Positions 8,612 through 19,868 of a stretch of 64,000 nucleotides of DNA are shown here, in pieces. Position 1 is the stretch's first letter; the number at the start of each line of letters is the position of its first letter. Source of the stretch: G020344215 sp039586575 (GTDB taxonomy: Bacteria; Gemmatimonadota; Gemmatimonadetes; Palauibacterales; KS3-K002); assembly GCA_039586575.1 (NCBI GenBank), contig JBDHKD010000013.1, forward strand, positions 1 to 64,000, given 5' to 3'. The notes beneath the pieces are model-generated. The model was not told where the DNA came from. It saw only the letters and a list, made by a program, of their open reading frames with translations, and made no database searches. The position numbers and the translations under genes were made by a program.

Positions 8612-10444
8612 ATGAGTCAGTCCACGACTCGCAGCAAGCTGCGCGTGCCGCCCATCCAGGTGCCCCTGTTCGTCTTCCGGCGCCTGGGTCCGCGGCTCTA
8701 CCCCCACCGCTGGGCCCTGGCGGCGGCCACCGTCTTCCTGTTGCTGAGCGGTAGTATCGGCCTGGCGTTCCCGCTGGTGGTGCGCCACCTGATGGACGCG
8801 GCGTTCGTCGAGATGGATCGAACGCTGCTGAATCGGATCGCGCTCTTGCTCCTGGGCCTGTTCGTCGTTCAGGCGCTCTTCAGCTTCTGCCAGGTCTACC
8901 TGCTGGGTGCGACGGGTGAGCGCGTGATTGCCGGGCTCCGCAAAGATCTGTTCACGCACCTGCTGACACTGTCACCGGACTTCTTCACCGAGCGAACGAC
9001 GGGCGAACTGACGAGCCGGCTGACCTCCGATGTGGTGAGGCTACAGGGCGTGCTGAGCTATCAGATCTCGGAGCTCTTGCGTCAGCTTCTGTATCTGGTC
9101 GGCTCGCTCACCTTGCTCACGCTGATGCACCGACAACTGACCATCACGACGCTGGCGGTAGCGCCGGCCGTGGTCTTCTTCGCGATGCTGTTTGGCCGGC
9201 GGTTGCGCCGCTCCAGCACCGAGGTTCAAGACAAGGTCGCCGAGGCCAATACGGTCGCGGAGGAGTCGATCGTTCAGATCCGTACCGTACAGAGCTTCGT
9301 GCGCGAGGGCACGGAGGCCGGCCGCTATCGTGCGGGGATCGAGGCGGCGTTGCAGGCGGCGCTCCGGCGCGCGCTCACGCGCGGCGTGTTCTTCGGCGTG
9401 ATCACGCTGGTCACCTTCGGCGGCATCGTCGCCGTCCTCTGGCAGGGCGGGCGCATGGTGCTGGCCGGTGCCATCACGGGCGGCCAGCTCGTCTCCTTTC
9501 TTCTGTACGCCGTGATGGTGGCGGCAGCCATCACCTCGCTGGCGTCGCTGTGGGGCGGCTATCAGGAGGCACAGGGCGCCGCCGAGCGTGTCTTCGAGCT
9601 GCTGGGCCAGACGCCGACGGTCGCCGATCCGGCGCAGCCCAAACCGCTCGCGCCGAACCGTGGCTGGGCGCTGCGATTCGAGGGGGTGTGGTTCCGCTAC
9701 GCTGACTCGCTGCCGTGGGCGCTGCAGGAGATCGACCTGGAGATCGCGCCCGGCGAGGTTGTGGCACTGGTCGGGCCCAGCGGCGCCGGCAAGTCGACGC
9801 TGGCCGGACTGGTCTCCCGCTTCTGGGATCCGACGCGCGGTGCGATCACCCTCGACGAGATCGACCTGCGGAAGCTGAAGCTTGCCGCTCTCCGCTCGGC
9901 GATCGGAATAGTGCCTCAGGAGCCCATGCTGTTCGGCACCACGATCGAGGAGAACATCGCCTACGGGCGCGATGGCGCCAGACGTGAGGAGATCGAGGCG
10001 GTCGCCGAGGCGGCACACGCGGCCGAGTTCATCGAGCGGCTCCCCGAGGGTTACCGGTCGCGAGTCGGCGAACGAGGAGTGAAGCTTTCGGTCGGCCAGC
10101 GGCAGCGAATCTCCATCGCACGCGTGCTGCTGAAAGACCCCGACATCCTGATCCTCGACGAAGCGACCAGCAGCCTGGACACCGAGAGCGAGCGTCTAGT
10201 CGAGGAGGCGCTGGAGCAGCTCATGGAGCGTCGGACGACGCTGATCATCGCACACCGCTTGAGCACCGTGCAGCGGGCCGATCGCGTGGTGGTCCTCGAT
10301 CGCGGGCGTATCGTGGAGAGTGGAACGCATGGGGAGCTCTTGGCGCTCGATGGGTTGTACGCCAGGCTGTACCAGCGCCAGTTTAGAGATGATGACTACT
10401 CACTAATCAACACACGACAATCGACAGCCGAGGATCGAGTGTGA
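8612..10444 (+). CDS. ABC exporter, fused permease and ATPase (MsbA-like)
   Basis: This protein of about 610 residues has a six-helix ABC transmembrane domain (to about residue 320) followed by a nucleotide-binding domain. Walker A is GPSGAGKS, the signature is LSVGQRQRISIAR, and Walker B is ILILDEATSSLD, with a following H-loop in IIAHRLSTV. The half-transporter form implies a homodimer exporting lipid, peptide or drug. I chose the ATG at 8612 over a TTG at 8603. Substrate is unknown. Confidence 0.92.
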   Translation: MSQSTTRSKLRVPPIQVPLFVFRRLGPRLYPHRWALAAATVFLLLSGSIGLAFPLVVRHLMDAAFVEMDRTLLNRIALLLLGLFVVQALFSFCQVYLLGATGERVIAGLRKDLFTHLLTLSPDFFTERTTGELTSRLTSDVVRLQGVLSYQISELLRQLLYLVGSLTLLTLMHRQLTITTLAVAPAVVFFAMLFGRRLRRSSTEVQDKVAEANTVAEESIVQIRTVQSFVREGTEAGRYRAGIEAALQAALRRALTRGVFFGVITLVTFGGIVAVLWQGGRMVLAGAITGGQLVSFLLYAVMVAAAITSLASLWGGYQEAQGAAERVFELLGQTPTVADPAQPKPLAPNRGWALRFEGVWFRYADSLPWALQEIDLEIAPGEVVALVGPSGAGKSTLAGLVSRFWDPTRGAITLDEIDLRKLKLAALRSAIGIVPQEPMLFGTTIEENIAYGRDGARREEIEAVAEAAHAAEFIERLPEGYRSRVGERGVKLSVGQRQRISIARVLLKDPDILILDEATSSLDTESERLVEEALEQLMERRTTLIIAHRLSTVQRADRVVVLDRGRIVESGTHGELLALDGLYARLYQRQFRDDDYSLINTRQSTAEDRV

Positions 10445-10605
10445 CTTCAGCGATCGACTGCCGACTCATATCTTGCGATGTTCGAAGATGCACGCCGTCC
10501 CCTCGAGGGCAGTCGAGCGTCGGAGCTTGATTATGGGGTCCTTGCGAGTCGAGACATAACTTGGAATTCGGCCGTCGAACCCCGAATATTGAATGTTGAA
10601 TCGCC

Positions 10606-12537
<1,932 letters not shown>

Positions 12538-12577
12538 TCGGGCCAGACGTCTTGCCGGGAACGGCCACAGCGGGCAG

Positions 12578-13216
12578 ATGAGGATCACCGAGATCTTTCT
12601 CTCGATACAGGGTGAGTCGAGCTGGGCGGGCGCCGCCTGTGTCTTCGTCCGCACCACCGGCTGTCAGCTGCGTTGTGCGTGGTGTGACACCGACTACGCC
12701 TTCTACGGCGGCCGCGATGTGCCGGTGGAGGAGGTTATCGCGGAGGTCGAGCAGATCGGCCGAGGTTGCAGGCTGGTCGAGCTCACCGGTGGCGAACCGC
12801 TGCTCCAGAAGGAAATCGGTCTGTTGGCACACGGGCTCCTCGAGCGCGGGTATACGGTCCTCTGCGAGACCAGTGGCAGCATCGATGTCGGTGTGCTGCC
12901 GGCGGAGGTTGTGAAGATCATGGACATCAAGTGTCCGGGTTCCGGCGAGGTCGAGAGTAACCTGTGGGGCAACCTGGAAAAGCTGGGCCCGGATGACGAG
13001 ATCAAGTTCGTCATCCGCGACCGGGCTGACTACGAATGGGCGCTGTCGGTGATCGGCGAGCGGGGCCTGGCCGGCCGCAAGCTGCTCTTCGCACCGGTCT
13101 GGAGCGATCTGGAGCTCAAGACGCTGGCGGAGTGGATGCTGGAGGACAACGCGCCCGCCCGACTCCAGGCACAGCTCCAGAAGTTCATCTGGGACGAACA
13201 CGAGACCGGGGTCTGA
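12578..13216 (+). CDS. queE: 7-carboxy-7-deazaguanine synthase (radical SAM)
   Basis: This 212-residue radical SAM enzyme rearranges 6-carboxytetrahydropterin to 7-carboxy-7-deazaguanine in queuosine synthesis. The [4Fe-4S] ligands are C29, C33 and C36 in CQLRCAWCDT. The N-terminal FLSIQGESSWAG and the SAM-binding ELTGGEPLL segment are typical. It is directly followed by queD, which supplies its substrate. No queC or queF is nearby. Confidence 0.93.
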   Translation: MRITEIFLSIQGESSWAGAACVFVRTTGCQLRCAWCDTDYAFYGGRDVPVEEVIAEVEQIGRGCRLVELTGGEPLLQKEIGLLAHGLLERGYTVLCETSGSIDVGVLPAEVVKIMDIKCPGSGEVESNLWGNLEKLGPDDEIKFVIRDRADYEWALSVIGERGLAGRKLLFAPVWSDLELKTLAEWMLEDNAPARLQAQLQKFIWDEHETGV

Positions 13217-13220
13217 TCGC

Positions 13221-13583
13221 ATGCGGGTCGAGCTCTGCCGCCGCTACCACATCGCCGCCGCCCACTACCTGCCGCGCGCGCCGCAGGGCCACAAGTGCCG
13301 ACGCCTGCACGGCCACTCCTACGAGATCGAAGTCGCGGTCCGTGGAGCGGTCGATCCCGAGACGGGGTGGTTGATCGACTACGGCGAGATCGACGAGGGT
13401 GTGAAGCCGGTGCTCGCCGAACTCGACCACCGGACCCTGAATGAGATAGCCGGCCTGGAGAACCCCACCAGCGAAGTCCTTTGCGGCTGGCTCTGGCAAC
13501 AGCTCGCGAATCGTCTGCCCGGGCTGCACCGGGTCTCCATCGCGGAGACCTGCGCCGCCGCTTGCCACTACTACGGGGAATAG
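13221..13583 (+). CDS. queD: 6-carboxy-5,6,7,8-tetrahydropterin synthase
   Basis: This 120-residue member of the 6-pyruvoyl-tetrahydropterin synthase fold converts dihydroneopterin triphosphate to 6-carboxytetrahydropterin. Zinc ligands are H15 (AAAHYL), H30 and H32 (LHGHSYE). C26 just before is the expected catalytic cysteine. The IDYGEIDEGVKPVL and LDHRTLNE segments match the family. Its ATG is four bases after the queE stop, so the two form one unit. Confidence 0.93.
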   Translation: MRVELCRRYHIAAAHYLPRAPQGHKCRRLHGHSYEIEVAVRGAVDPETGWLIDYGEIDEGVKPVLAELDHRTLNEIAGLENPTSEVLCGWLWQQLANRLPGLHRVSIAETCAAACHYYGE

Positions 13584-13591
13584 GTACGGAG

Positions 13592-13753
13592 TTAACCGGG
13601 TGGCCCGATGAGGCCGTGGCAGGTGTAACCGGCCAGGGCGGTGAGCGCGGCGATGATGGCAAGCGCGGTGATCCGCAGCAGGTGGGCCGCGTGGCCGCGC
13701 ACCCAGCCGCAGGTCGTCAGCCAGAGCCGGGGAATCCGCGCCGTACCGAACAT
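13592..13753 (-). CDS. Possible small single-helix membrane protein
   Basis: A 53-codon frame from ATG 13753 encodes a basic N-terminus and one hydrophobic helix (LLRITALAIIAALTALAGYTC). The composition resembles a real membrane peptide, but there is no clear ribosome site and no family is recognised. It is convergent with queD. Confidence 0.35.
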   Translation of the reverse strand: MFGTARIPRLWLTTCGWVRGHAAHLLRITALAIIAALTALAGYTCHGLIGPPG

Positions 13754-13804
13754 AGACCAATCGTATAGCCGGTGGCGCGGCCGCGAAAGATGGGAACCCG
13801 CGGC

Positions 13805-13829
13805 CCCCCCCGCCCGGTTAGGGCGGGGG
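13805..13829. other. GC hairpin
   Basis: CCCCCGCCC and GGGCGGGGG flank a five-base loop. There is no T tract and the neighbouring frames diverge from it, so a terminator role is not supported. The rest of 13754-13973 shows nothing recognisable. Confidence 0.35.
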
Positions 13830-13973
13830 ACGGTCGTCGTCCATCCGGGCGGCCTTCTATGAGCAGCGGCTGATCGCCGGGACACGGCCCGGATCCGCTG
13901 AGCGGCAGCTCGTACGGGCGCCGCAGCAGCCTGGACTTCGGAACCGGCGGCGTCGTAGCTTCGTAGTGATAGG

Positions 13974-14324
13974 ATGATGGACCCAACGACACTGCTGAAG
14001 ATTGCCGGCGCCCTGCTGGCGTTCGCTTTAGGGATCTGGATCGGGCTCGGTACGCCAGGCCTACGACGGCGAACCGCGGCGGGCAACTGGCGTGCGTCTG
14101 ACCGGCTGCGCGCGACCTGGATCAACCGGATGTTCTTCAGGATGGAAAGCCCGCCGAGGCGCTTCGGTACGGATCTGATCGCGCCGGGCGATCGCAGGGA
14201 CAAGTCCGGCCAAGCAACGGAAAGCGAAGCCGGCGCGGGCGAAGGCGAGGGCGGGGGTGAGGGCGGGGGTGAGGGCGGGGAGACCCCCAGCCTAGTCAGG
14301 CTTCGTCGTTCGGGTGAGCGCTGA
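13974..14324 (+). CDS. Small hypothetical protein, one helix and a Gly/Glu-rich tail
   Basis: A 116-codon frame starts with two ATGs (13974, 13977). One membrane helix (about residues 7-27) precedes a basic cytoplasmic part, then a low-complexity EGEGGGEGGGEGG segment encoded by three 12-base repeats. I do not recognise it. The helix plus RRF-rich segment looks genuine; the C-terminal repeat may be recent expansion. Confidence 0.45.
   Translation: MMDPTTLLKIAGALLAFALGIWIGLGTPGLRRRTAAGNWRASDRLRATWINRMFFRMESPPRRFGTDLIAPGDRRDKSGQATESEAGAGEGEGGGEGGGEGGETPSLVRLRRSGER
14247..14282 (+). repeat. Three 12-bp units GAGGGCGGGGGT
   Basis: Three consecutive near-identical 12-base units encode Glu-Gly-Gly-Gly in the preceding small protein. 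This is the kind of sequence that changes copy number by slippage. Confidence 0.6.
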
Positions 14325-14333
14325 GAGGCGTCC

Positions 14334-16052
14334 TCAGACGTCAGACTTCAGTATGCGCAGCGAGCGAAGCCTCCCGAGGGCCGCGGCGAGCTCGTGGATG
14401 CGGAACTCGGCGTAGTCGCCGGCGTGGCGTGAGTCGATCACGTCTAGCCCTGCACTCCTGACTTCTTCCAGCAAGCCGTTCAGAGCCTCTCGCATCGTAC
14501 GTCTTCCGTCCAGCCAGCGGCTGGAGGCGTGAACCAACGCTTGAGCGATGGCGCGCACCTGGGCTTCCTCGACGATCTGTTCCAGGGCGCTCAAGTCGAG
14601 CTCCTGGGTGCCGAACAGAACGCGGGTTGGCGCCTGCACCTTGACCGAGACGGTCTTCCTACCCTTGCGGGCGTCGATGGATGCGGGGTCGGGCACCCGC
14701 TCGCGCAGCGCCGACCAGGGGCCGCCCTCGTGGGCGCGATCGGTGCGGAAGCGCTGGGCAACGGTGCGGGCAGCAGACGTGAGGTCGGCTGGAAGGTAGC
14801 GGCGCATGCCGATGACGGTGTCGGCGATATCGAAGTAGTCGCCGGCGCCGCCCACCACGAGCACGGTGGATACGCCGAGCTCTTCGAACATCTGTCGTGC
14901 ACGATCGATGAACGGGGTTATCGGTTCGTCTTCGTCGTGGACGAGCGCCTGCATACGCGCGTCGCGGATCATGAAGTTGGTGGCGCTGGTGTCCTCGTCG
15001 ATCAGCAGGCAGGTGGCGCCGACCTCGAGCGCCTCGGCGATGGCGGCGGCCTGACTGGTCGAGCCACTGGCATTGGCGGTCGAGAAGTGAGCGGTGTCCT
15101 CGCCACGTGGCAGGCCGGTGATGAAGTTGGAGATGTCTACCGCGGCGATCGAGCGGCCGTCCTCGGCGCGGATCTTGACGGCGCCGGGAACGGTGACGGC
15201 CAACTCGCGACCATCGCCCTCGATATGATCGTAGATGCCCTGCTCGATCGCGCGGAGCAACGTCGATTTGCCGTGATAGCCGCCGCCGACGACGAGGGTG
15301 ACTCCCGCCGGTATGCCCATACCGGCCACCGGTCCCCGGTTCGGCGCCTCGAGCTTGACCCGCAGCCCTGCGGGCGATTCGAAGGCAACCGCCGCGCTTG
15401 CGGCGAGCGGCCGGTCGTCGATACCGCTGAGTCGGGGCAGGATGGCGCCATCGGGGATGAAGGCCAGCAAAGCGCTCTTCCCCAACTGGTCCCGTAAGGC
15501 CGCCGAGTCCTGGGCCAGCAGCGCGTGGCGGCGCAGTGCTTCCAGATCGCAAGTCGCCGGCGCCAGTTCCGAGCGCAGAGCCCGTGGCACCTCGTCTGTC
15601 AGCATCTCGGACGCCTGGCGGCCCAGAACGCGGCGCCCGCTGGCGGGCAGTCCGGCAGTGAAGCGGGCGACGACGCGGCCGGCGTCATCGACCTCGAGAC
15701 TGGTCCGCTCCAGAATGCATTGGCCGGGTCGCAGGATCCGCACGGCCCCGCTCTTGCCGCTGCCGCGGTCGCGGCTGGCCGAGGCGAGCGCTCGCTGCAA
15801 CCGGCGGTTCAAGAAATCGGCGGCGGCGACGCGGCGGACCGTCGGAGCCAGGAGGTCATCCGGCAGACGGACGACCTGGGGTGGGAACACGGCGCGCAGG
15901 CGGCTGGGCGAGGCGAAGGGATCGCCCTGCACGTAGTCGACGTGGAGCAGGAAGTCGCCGAAGTCATAGCTGCCGGCGATCGTCTTGTAGGCGCCGTAGC
16001 TCCGACCGTCGATCGACCGGAGTTGGCTGCGCAGGTGGTCGGTCGTATTCAT
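14334..16052 (-). CDS. Predicted ATPase of the ABC class (PF09818-like)
   Basis: A soluble 572-residue protein of the ABC-class ATPase family of unknown function. The P-loop is GGGYHGKST, followed by RAIEQGIYDHIEGDGRE. Other family segments are FSTANASGSTSQAAAIAEAL, LLIDEDTSATNFMIRD (Walker B with DED) and VLVVGGAGDYFDIADTVI. There are no membrane helices, so it is not a transporter. It stands alone on the minus strand. Its cellular role is unknown, though similarity to RNA- or DNA-end-processing ATPases has been suggested for the group. Confidence 0.85.
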   Translation of the reverse strand: MNTTDHLRSQLRSIDGRSYGAYKTIAGSYDFGDFLLHVDYVQGDPFASPSRLRAVFPPQVVRLPDDLLAPTVRRVAAADFLNRRLQRALASASRDRGSGKSGAVRILRPGQCILERTSLEVDDAGRVVARFTAGLPASGRRVLGRQASEMLTDEVPRALRSELAPATCDLEALRRHALLAQDSAALRDQLGKSALLAFIPDGAILPRLSGIDDRPLAASAAVAFESPAGLRVKLEAPNRGPVAGMGIPAGVTLVVGGGYHGKSTLLRAIEQGIYDHIEGDGRELAVTVPGAVKIRAEDGRSIAAVDISNFITGLPRGEDTAHFSTANASGSTSQAAAIAEALEVGATCLLIDEDTSATNFMIRDARMQALVHDEDEPITPFIDRARQMFEELGVSTVLVVGGAGDYFDIADTVIGMRRYLPADLTSAARTVAQRFRTDRAHEGGPWSALRERVPDPASIDARKGRKTVSVKVQAPTRVLFGTQELDLSALEQIVEEAQVRAIAQALVHASSRWLDGRRTMREALNGLLEEVRSAGLDVIDSRHAGDYAEFRIHELAAALGRLRSLRILKSDV

Positions 16053-16155
16053 GACGCTGTGAGCGGCCGGTGTTTCTTGCCAAACCGGCCCGGATAGACA
16101 TATTCCGTCACCGGCTTTGTACGAGGTTAACCCAGATCCGTCGTCTCGAGACTAG

Positions 16156-16689
16156 ATGGAACAATTCCTGGCCGGGCCGCTCGGCCCGCTCCTCATCTTT
16201 CTGCTTCGCATCGCTGACGTATCGCTGGCAACGCTGCGGATGATCTCCGCGGTGCGCGGTCGCAAGGTGCTCGCCGCGTCGCTGGGCTTCGTCGAGATCT
16301 TGATCTGGATAGTGGTGGTCGGCACGGTCGTTCGCAATCTGGATTCGCCGTTACTGGTGCTCGCCTACGCGGGCGGGTTCGCGGCCGGCACCTGGGTGGG
16401 AATCACGCTCGAGGACATGCTGGCGATCGGAGTGGCGGAGGTGCGGGTCGTGTCGCGCCAGGGTGGGGTCGAGATCGCCGAGGCTTTGCGTGAGGCCGGA
16501 TTCGGCGTCACCGAGTTACTGGGGCAGGGGCGCGAGGGGCGAGTGGAAATCGCCTACACGGTGGTCCCGCGGCGTTCCCTGAAGCAGGTCTATCGTCTCG
16601 TCGAGCGCTGGGATCCGGAAGCGTTCGTGCGTGTCGAGGAGCCGCGCTCGATCCAGCGGGGTTGGCTACTGAGTCGGCGGCGAAAATGA
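16156..16689 (+). CDS. UPF0316 / DUF2179-type membrane protein
   Basis: This 177-residue protein has three N-terminal helices followed by a cytoplasmic domain of about 80 residues. The start LIFLLRIADVSLATLRMISAVRGRK and the GTWVGITLEDMLAIG segment are typical of UPF0316 proteins. The C-terminal domain has the DUF2179 form. Molecular function is unknown. Its stop overlaps the start of the cation exporter (ATGA), which suggests coupled translation. Confidence 0.8.
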   Translation: MEQFLAGPLGPLLIFLLRIADVSLATLRMISAVRGRKVLAASLGFVEILIWIVVVGTVVRNLDSPLLVLAYAGGFAAGTWVGITLEDMLAIGVAEVRVVSRQGGVEIAEALREAGFGVTELLGQGREGRVEIAYTVVPRRSLKQVYRLVERWDPEAFVRVEEPRSIQRGWLLSRRRK

Positions 16690-17621
16690 TGGGTTGGAAG
16701 GAGAAGCTGGTGGCGGTCCGCTCGCCGGGCCGGCGCCGCCCACGCGAGTGGGAGGACGACGGCCGCCGGCGCCGTGTCCGCCGCATCCTCTTCTGGATCT
16801 TCTGGGCCAATCTGCTGCTGGTCGGCGTCAAGATCGGCGTCGGCTGGGCCATCGGGTCGCTGTCGGTACTCGGCGACGCGGCACATTCCGGCACCGACGC
16901 TCTGAACAACTTGATCGCCCTGGCGGCTATTTACTTCGCCGCGGCACCGCCGGACGAAGACCATCCTTACGGACACGGCAAGTTCGAGACGCTTGGCGCC
17001 TTGGTGATCGCCGGCTTCCTGTCCATCACCTGCTTTGAGTTGTTGAAGTCGGCCACGGTCCGGCTGATCCGTGGTATAGAGCCGCCACATCCCAACAACA
17101 TAGCGATCGCCATCTTGGCTGCGACGATGTTTCTCAATGTCGGTATCGCCTACTACGAACGCCGGCGCGGCAAAGAGTTACGCAGTGAGCTGTTGCTCGC
17201 CGACGCGCGGCATACGCAGGCCGATGTATGGGTGACGCTCTCCGTGCTGGCCGGCCTCGGCCTCGTTCGCCTGGGCTGGGGACAGGCGGATGCCGTCTTG
17301 GCGGTGATCGTCGCCTTCGTTATCGCCGACAGCGGCTACCAGATCCTGCGCCGCAGCATCCCCGTGCTGGTCGACCAACGGGCCGTAGATGCGGAACGCG
17401 TCTACGAGATCGCGTCCGCCGTGGACGGCGTCGAGAGCGTCAGCTCGATCCGCTCACGCGGTCGCCCGGGCGAAGGATACGCCGAGCTCACCGTGCGCGT
17501 CCAACCAGCCACGCAGGTTCGTCAGGCACACGCCATCGCCGACGAGGTCGAGCGCCGGGTCGCCGAGGGTCTGCGTCTGAAGGACGTGATCGTGCATGTG
17601 GAGCCGAGCGAGTTGCACTGA
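16686..17621 (+). CDS. Cation diffusion facilitator transporter
   Basis: This 311-residue protein of the CDF family exports divalent metal (Zn, Fe, Co or Mn) using the proton gradient. Six helices are predicted. The metal site is visible as GDAAHSGTDALNN in helix 2, with a matching LADARHTQADVWV in helix 5. The DEDHPYGHGKFET loop and a C-terminal ferredoxin-like domain ending VIVHVEPSELH are typical. The ATG at 16686 overlaps the preceding stop and is preferred over a TTG at 16662. Confidence 0.92.
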   Translation: MMGWKEKLVAVRSPGRRRPREWEDDGRRRRVRRILFWIFWANLLLVGVKIGVGWAIGSLSVLGDAAHSGTDALNNLIALAAIYFAAAPPDEDHPYGHGKFETLGALVIAGFLSITCFELLKSATVRLIRGIEPPHPNNIAIAILAATMFLNVGIAYYERRRGKELRSELLLADARHTQADVWVTLSVLAGLGLVRLGWGQADAVLAVIVAFVIADSGYQILRRSIPVLVDQRAVDAERVYEIASAVDGVESVSSIRSRGRPGEGYAELTVRVQPATQVRQAHAIADEVERRVAEGLRLKDVIVHVEPSELH

Positions 17622-17634
17622 GCCGAGCCAGTGA

Positions 17635-17678
17635 GTCAGTAGGTCAGTAGGTCAGTAGGTCAGTAGGTCAGTAGGTCA
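17635..17678 (+). repeat. Five 8-bp tandem repeats of GTCAGTAG
   Basis: Five exact GTCAGTAG units are followed by a partial GTCA. The array lies between the cation exporter and the convergent V4R gene and reaches to within two bases of the latter's stop. A related copy lies after coxA. Confidence 0.9.
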
Positions 17679-17679
17679 C

Positions 17680-18312
17680 CTACCGATCCAGCGCATCCTC
17701 CACTCTCCAGACGCAGCGATCCGCTCCGTGCCGCTGGCACTCCGGGTGGCCCACGGTCAGCGGGCCCAAGCCACTCAGCTCGAGGAGCCCGGCGGCAAGC
17801 GAGCCGTAGAGCTTGCAGGCGGCGCCGTAGCCGCCGACCCTGGCCGTCACCGCGTCGGTGGCCGAGATCTCCAGGGGCTTGGCTTCCACCGCCGCGGCGC
17901 CGGCGATGAGGAAGGCGTCGTGCGCCGTGCGCAGAGCACGTAGGGCGGCTTTCTGGCGTAGCGATCGCGGCAGCCGTCGGGAGAGGCGGCGCACGAGTCC
18001 CAGCGGTCCGGAGAAATGGAATCCGGCCAGCTCGCGGCCGGCGGCGGTGAACACGGCTCCCGCATCGGGGCGCCGGGCGATCAATTCGAGCAGTGCCTCG
18101 AGCTGCGACACGTCGACCCGGCGGCGCAGGCGGGCGCGGCGCCGGAAGTGTCTGATCTGCTCTTCGACCACGCCGCTCAGACCGAGTCGGTGTGGGAAGA
18201 AGGCCTGTGGGGGCTCGTCGGGCAGCGTACCGGGCGGAGTGTCCTGCCGCTGCATCGCTTGCAGGAGGGCCAGAGGCAGACGGGCGTCGACTTCTCGCTT
18301 GGCTTGACTCAT
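17680..18312 (-). CDS. V4R-domain protein
   Basis: A 210-residue soluble protein. Its C-terminal half resembles the V4R (4-vinyl reductase) domain, ending in GHPECQRHGADRCVWRVE with the conserved His and two Cys that bind zinc in that fold. V4R domains bind small hydrophobic molecules in bacteriochlorophyll enzymes and sensors. The N-terminal 100 residues are basic and unrecognised. It lies four bases downstream of the DASS transporter on the same strand. Confidence 0.65.
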   Translation of the reverse strand: MSQAKREVDARLPLALLQAMQRQDTPPGTLPDEPPQAFFPHRLGLSGVVEEQIRHFRRRARLRRRVDVSQLEALLELIARRPDAGAVFTAAGRELAGFHFSGPLGLVRRLSRRLPRSLRQKAALRALRTAHDAFLIAGAAAVEAKPLEISATDAVTARVGGYGAACKLYGSLAAGLLELSGLGPLTVGHPECQRHGADRCVWRVEDALDR

Positions 18313-18316
18313 CGGC

Positions 18317-19807
18317 TCAACCGAAGGCGAAGGAGACGACGACGCTGATCATGATGATGCCGACGATGTTGAGCCAGAAGCCGGCGCGTCGCATGTCGGC
18401 CGGCCTGATGTAGCCGGTGCCGAAGACGATGGCGTTGGGCGGCGTCGCGACGGGCAGCATGAAAGCCATGGAGGAGCCCATGGCAGCGGCGGTCATCAGA
18501 GCCAGAGGCTCGACGCCGACGGACGGCCCCAGGGCCGCCATCACGGGGAGACCGAGCGTCGCGGTGGCGGTGTTCGAAGTGACCTCGGTAACGAAGACGA
18601 AGGTGGCCGCGACGGCGGCGATGATCAGCGGGCCCGGTAGGCCGGCGAGCACAGCGAGCTCGCCACCCAGCCAGGTCGTCAGCCCCGAGGACTCGAAGGC
18701 GGCGGCGAGTGACAGGCCGCCGCCGAACAACACGAGGATATCCCAGGGTATCGAGCGGGCGTGATGCCAGTCGAGCACGCGGGTGGAGTCGCCGTCGTGG
18801 TCGCGGGCGGGCCAGAGGAATAGCACGAGCGCGGCAGCGATGGCGATCGTCGCATCGCCGACCCGCGGTAGTAAGGTCTGGATGCCCGGTACCACGATCT
18901 CGCCGATCTGTTTCGGCGCTCTGAAAATCCAGGAGAGCGCCGCCAGGGCGAACACGACGGCCGTCACGCGTTCCGCCGGGTGCCAGCTGCCGAGCTTGTC
19001 TCGTTCCTCCTCGATCACCGCCGCCGCTCCAGCCAGCGGGCGGGCCGGTAGCTTGAAGAGGACGAGTGAGAGCAGGCCCCAGCAGATGACCAGCATGGCG
19101 GCGGAGACGGGGAGAGCGATGGCCATCCAGCGGGCGAACGAGACGTCGACGTGCAGGAGCTCGTCCGCCAGGCCGGCCAGCACGGCGTTGGGTGGTGTGC
19201 CGATCAGGGTGGCGACGCCGCCGATGGAGCCGGCGTAGGCGATCCCGAGCATCAGTGCGACACCGAGGGCGGCGGCGTCGCCGCCGTCCGCGGTCTCCGA
19301 GCTCCGAGTGCTCAGCAACGTCAGCACGGCCAATCCGATGGGCATCATCATGAGCGTGGCCGCCGTGTTGGACATCCACATGCTCAGCAGCGCGCAGGCG
19401 AGCATGAAACCGGCGACCAGGCGGCGGGGCGAGGTGCCGGTGCGTGCCACCACGGCGAGGGCGATCCGCCGGTGTAGCTGCCAGCGTTGCATCGCCGTGG
19501 CGATGAAGAAGCCGCCCATGAACAGGAAGATGACCGGGTGCGCGTAGGGCGCGGCAGCGCTGCTGGGAGAGCCGACGCCGAGGACGGGGATGAGCACCAG
19601 TGGTAAGAGCGCGGTGACGGCCAATGGGACGGCGACGGTCAGCCACCAGGTGGCCATCCAGCCGGCCATGGCGAGCGTCGCGTGACCTTCGGGGCTGATG
19701 CCAGACGGTCGCGGCACGAGCAGCAGAACGGCAAATATGACCGGGCCGGCCAGGATCAGGCCGTTCCGGAATCGGGCGGGGTCCGCGTCGTTGCGTGGCT
19801 CAGCCAT
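18317..19807 (-). CDS. Divalent anion:sodium symporter (DASS/SLC13 family)
   Basis: This 496-residue membrane protein has about eleven helices. Two Ser-Asn-Thr motifs mark the substrate and sodium sites: MSNTAATLMMMPIGLAVL and TSNTATATLGLPVMAAL. A GTPPNAVLAGL segment and a VATPPNAIVFGTGYI repeat are the other halves of the two-fold structure. Likely substrates are dicarboxylates, sulfate or another anion. The ATG at 19807 follows a GGAG; the much longer open frame upstream overlaps the divergent DUF92 gene and is not credible. Confidence 0.9.
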   Translation of the reverse strand: MAEPRNDADPARFRNGLILAGPVIFAVLLLVPRPSGISPEGHATLAMAGWMATWWLTVAVPLAVTALLPLVLIPVLGVGSPSSAAAPYAHPVIFLFMGGFFIATAMQRWQLHRRIALAVVARTGTSPRRLVAGFMLACALLSMWMSNTAATLMMMPIGLAVLTLLSTRSSETADGGDAAALGVALMLGIAYAGSIGGVATLIGTPPNAVLAGLADELLHVDVSFARWMAIALPVSAAMLVICWGLLSLVLFKLPARPLAGAAAVIEEERDKLGSWHPAERVTAVVFALAALSWIFRAPKQIGEIVVPGIQTLLPRVGDATIAIAAALVLFLWPARDHDGDSTRVLDWHHARSIPWDILVLFGGGLSLAAAFESSGLTTWLGGELAVLAGLPGPLIIAAVAATFVFVTEVTSNTATATLGLPVMAALGPSVGVEPLALMTAAAMGSSMAFMLPVATPPNAIVFGTGYIRPADMRRAGFWLNIVGIIMISVVVSFAFG

Positions 19808-19868
19808 CGCTCCGAGAATAAGCGCCGGTCCGGTTGTCGCAAGACGGCGGTGTATCGGGAACGAGAGG

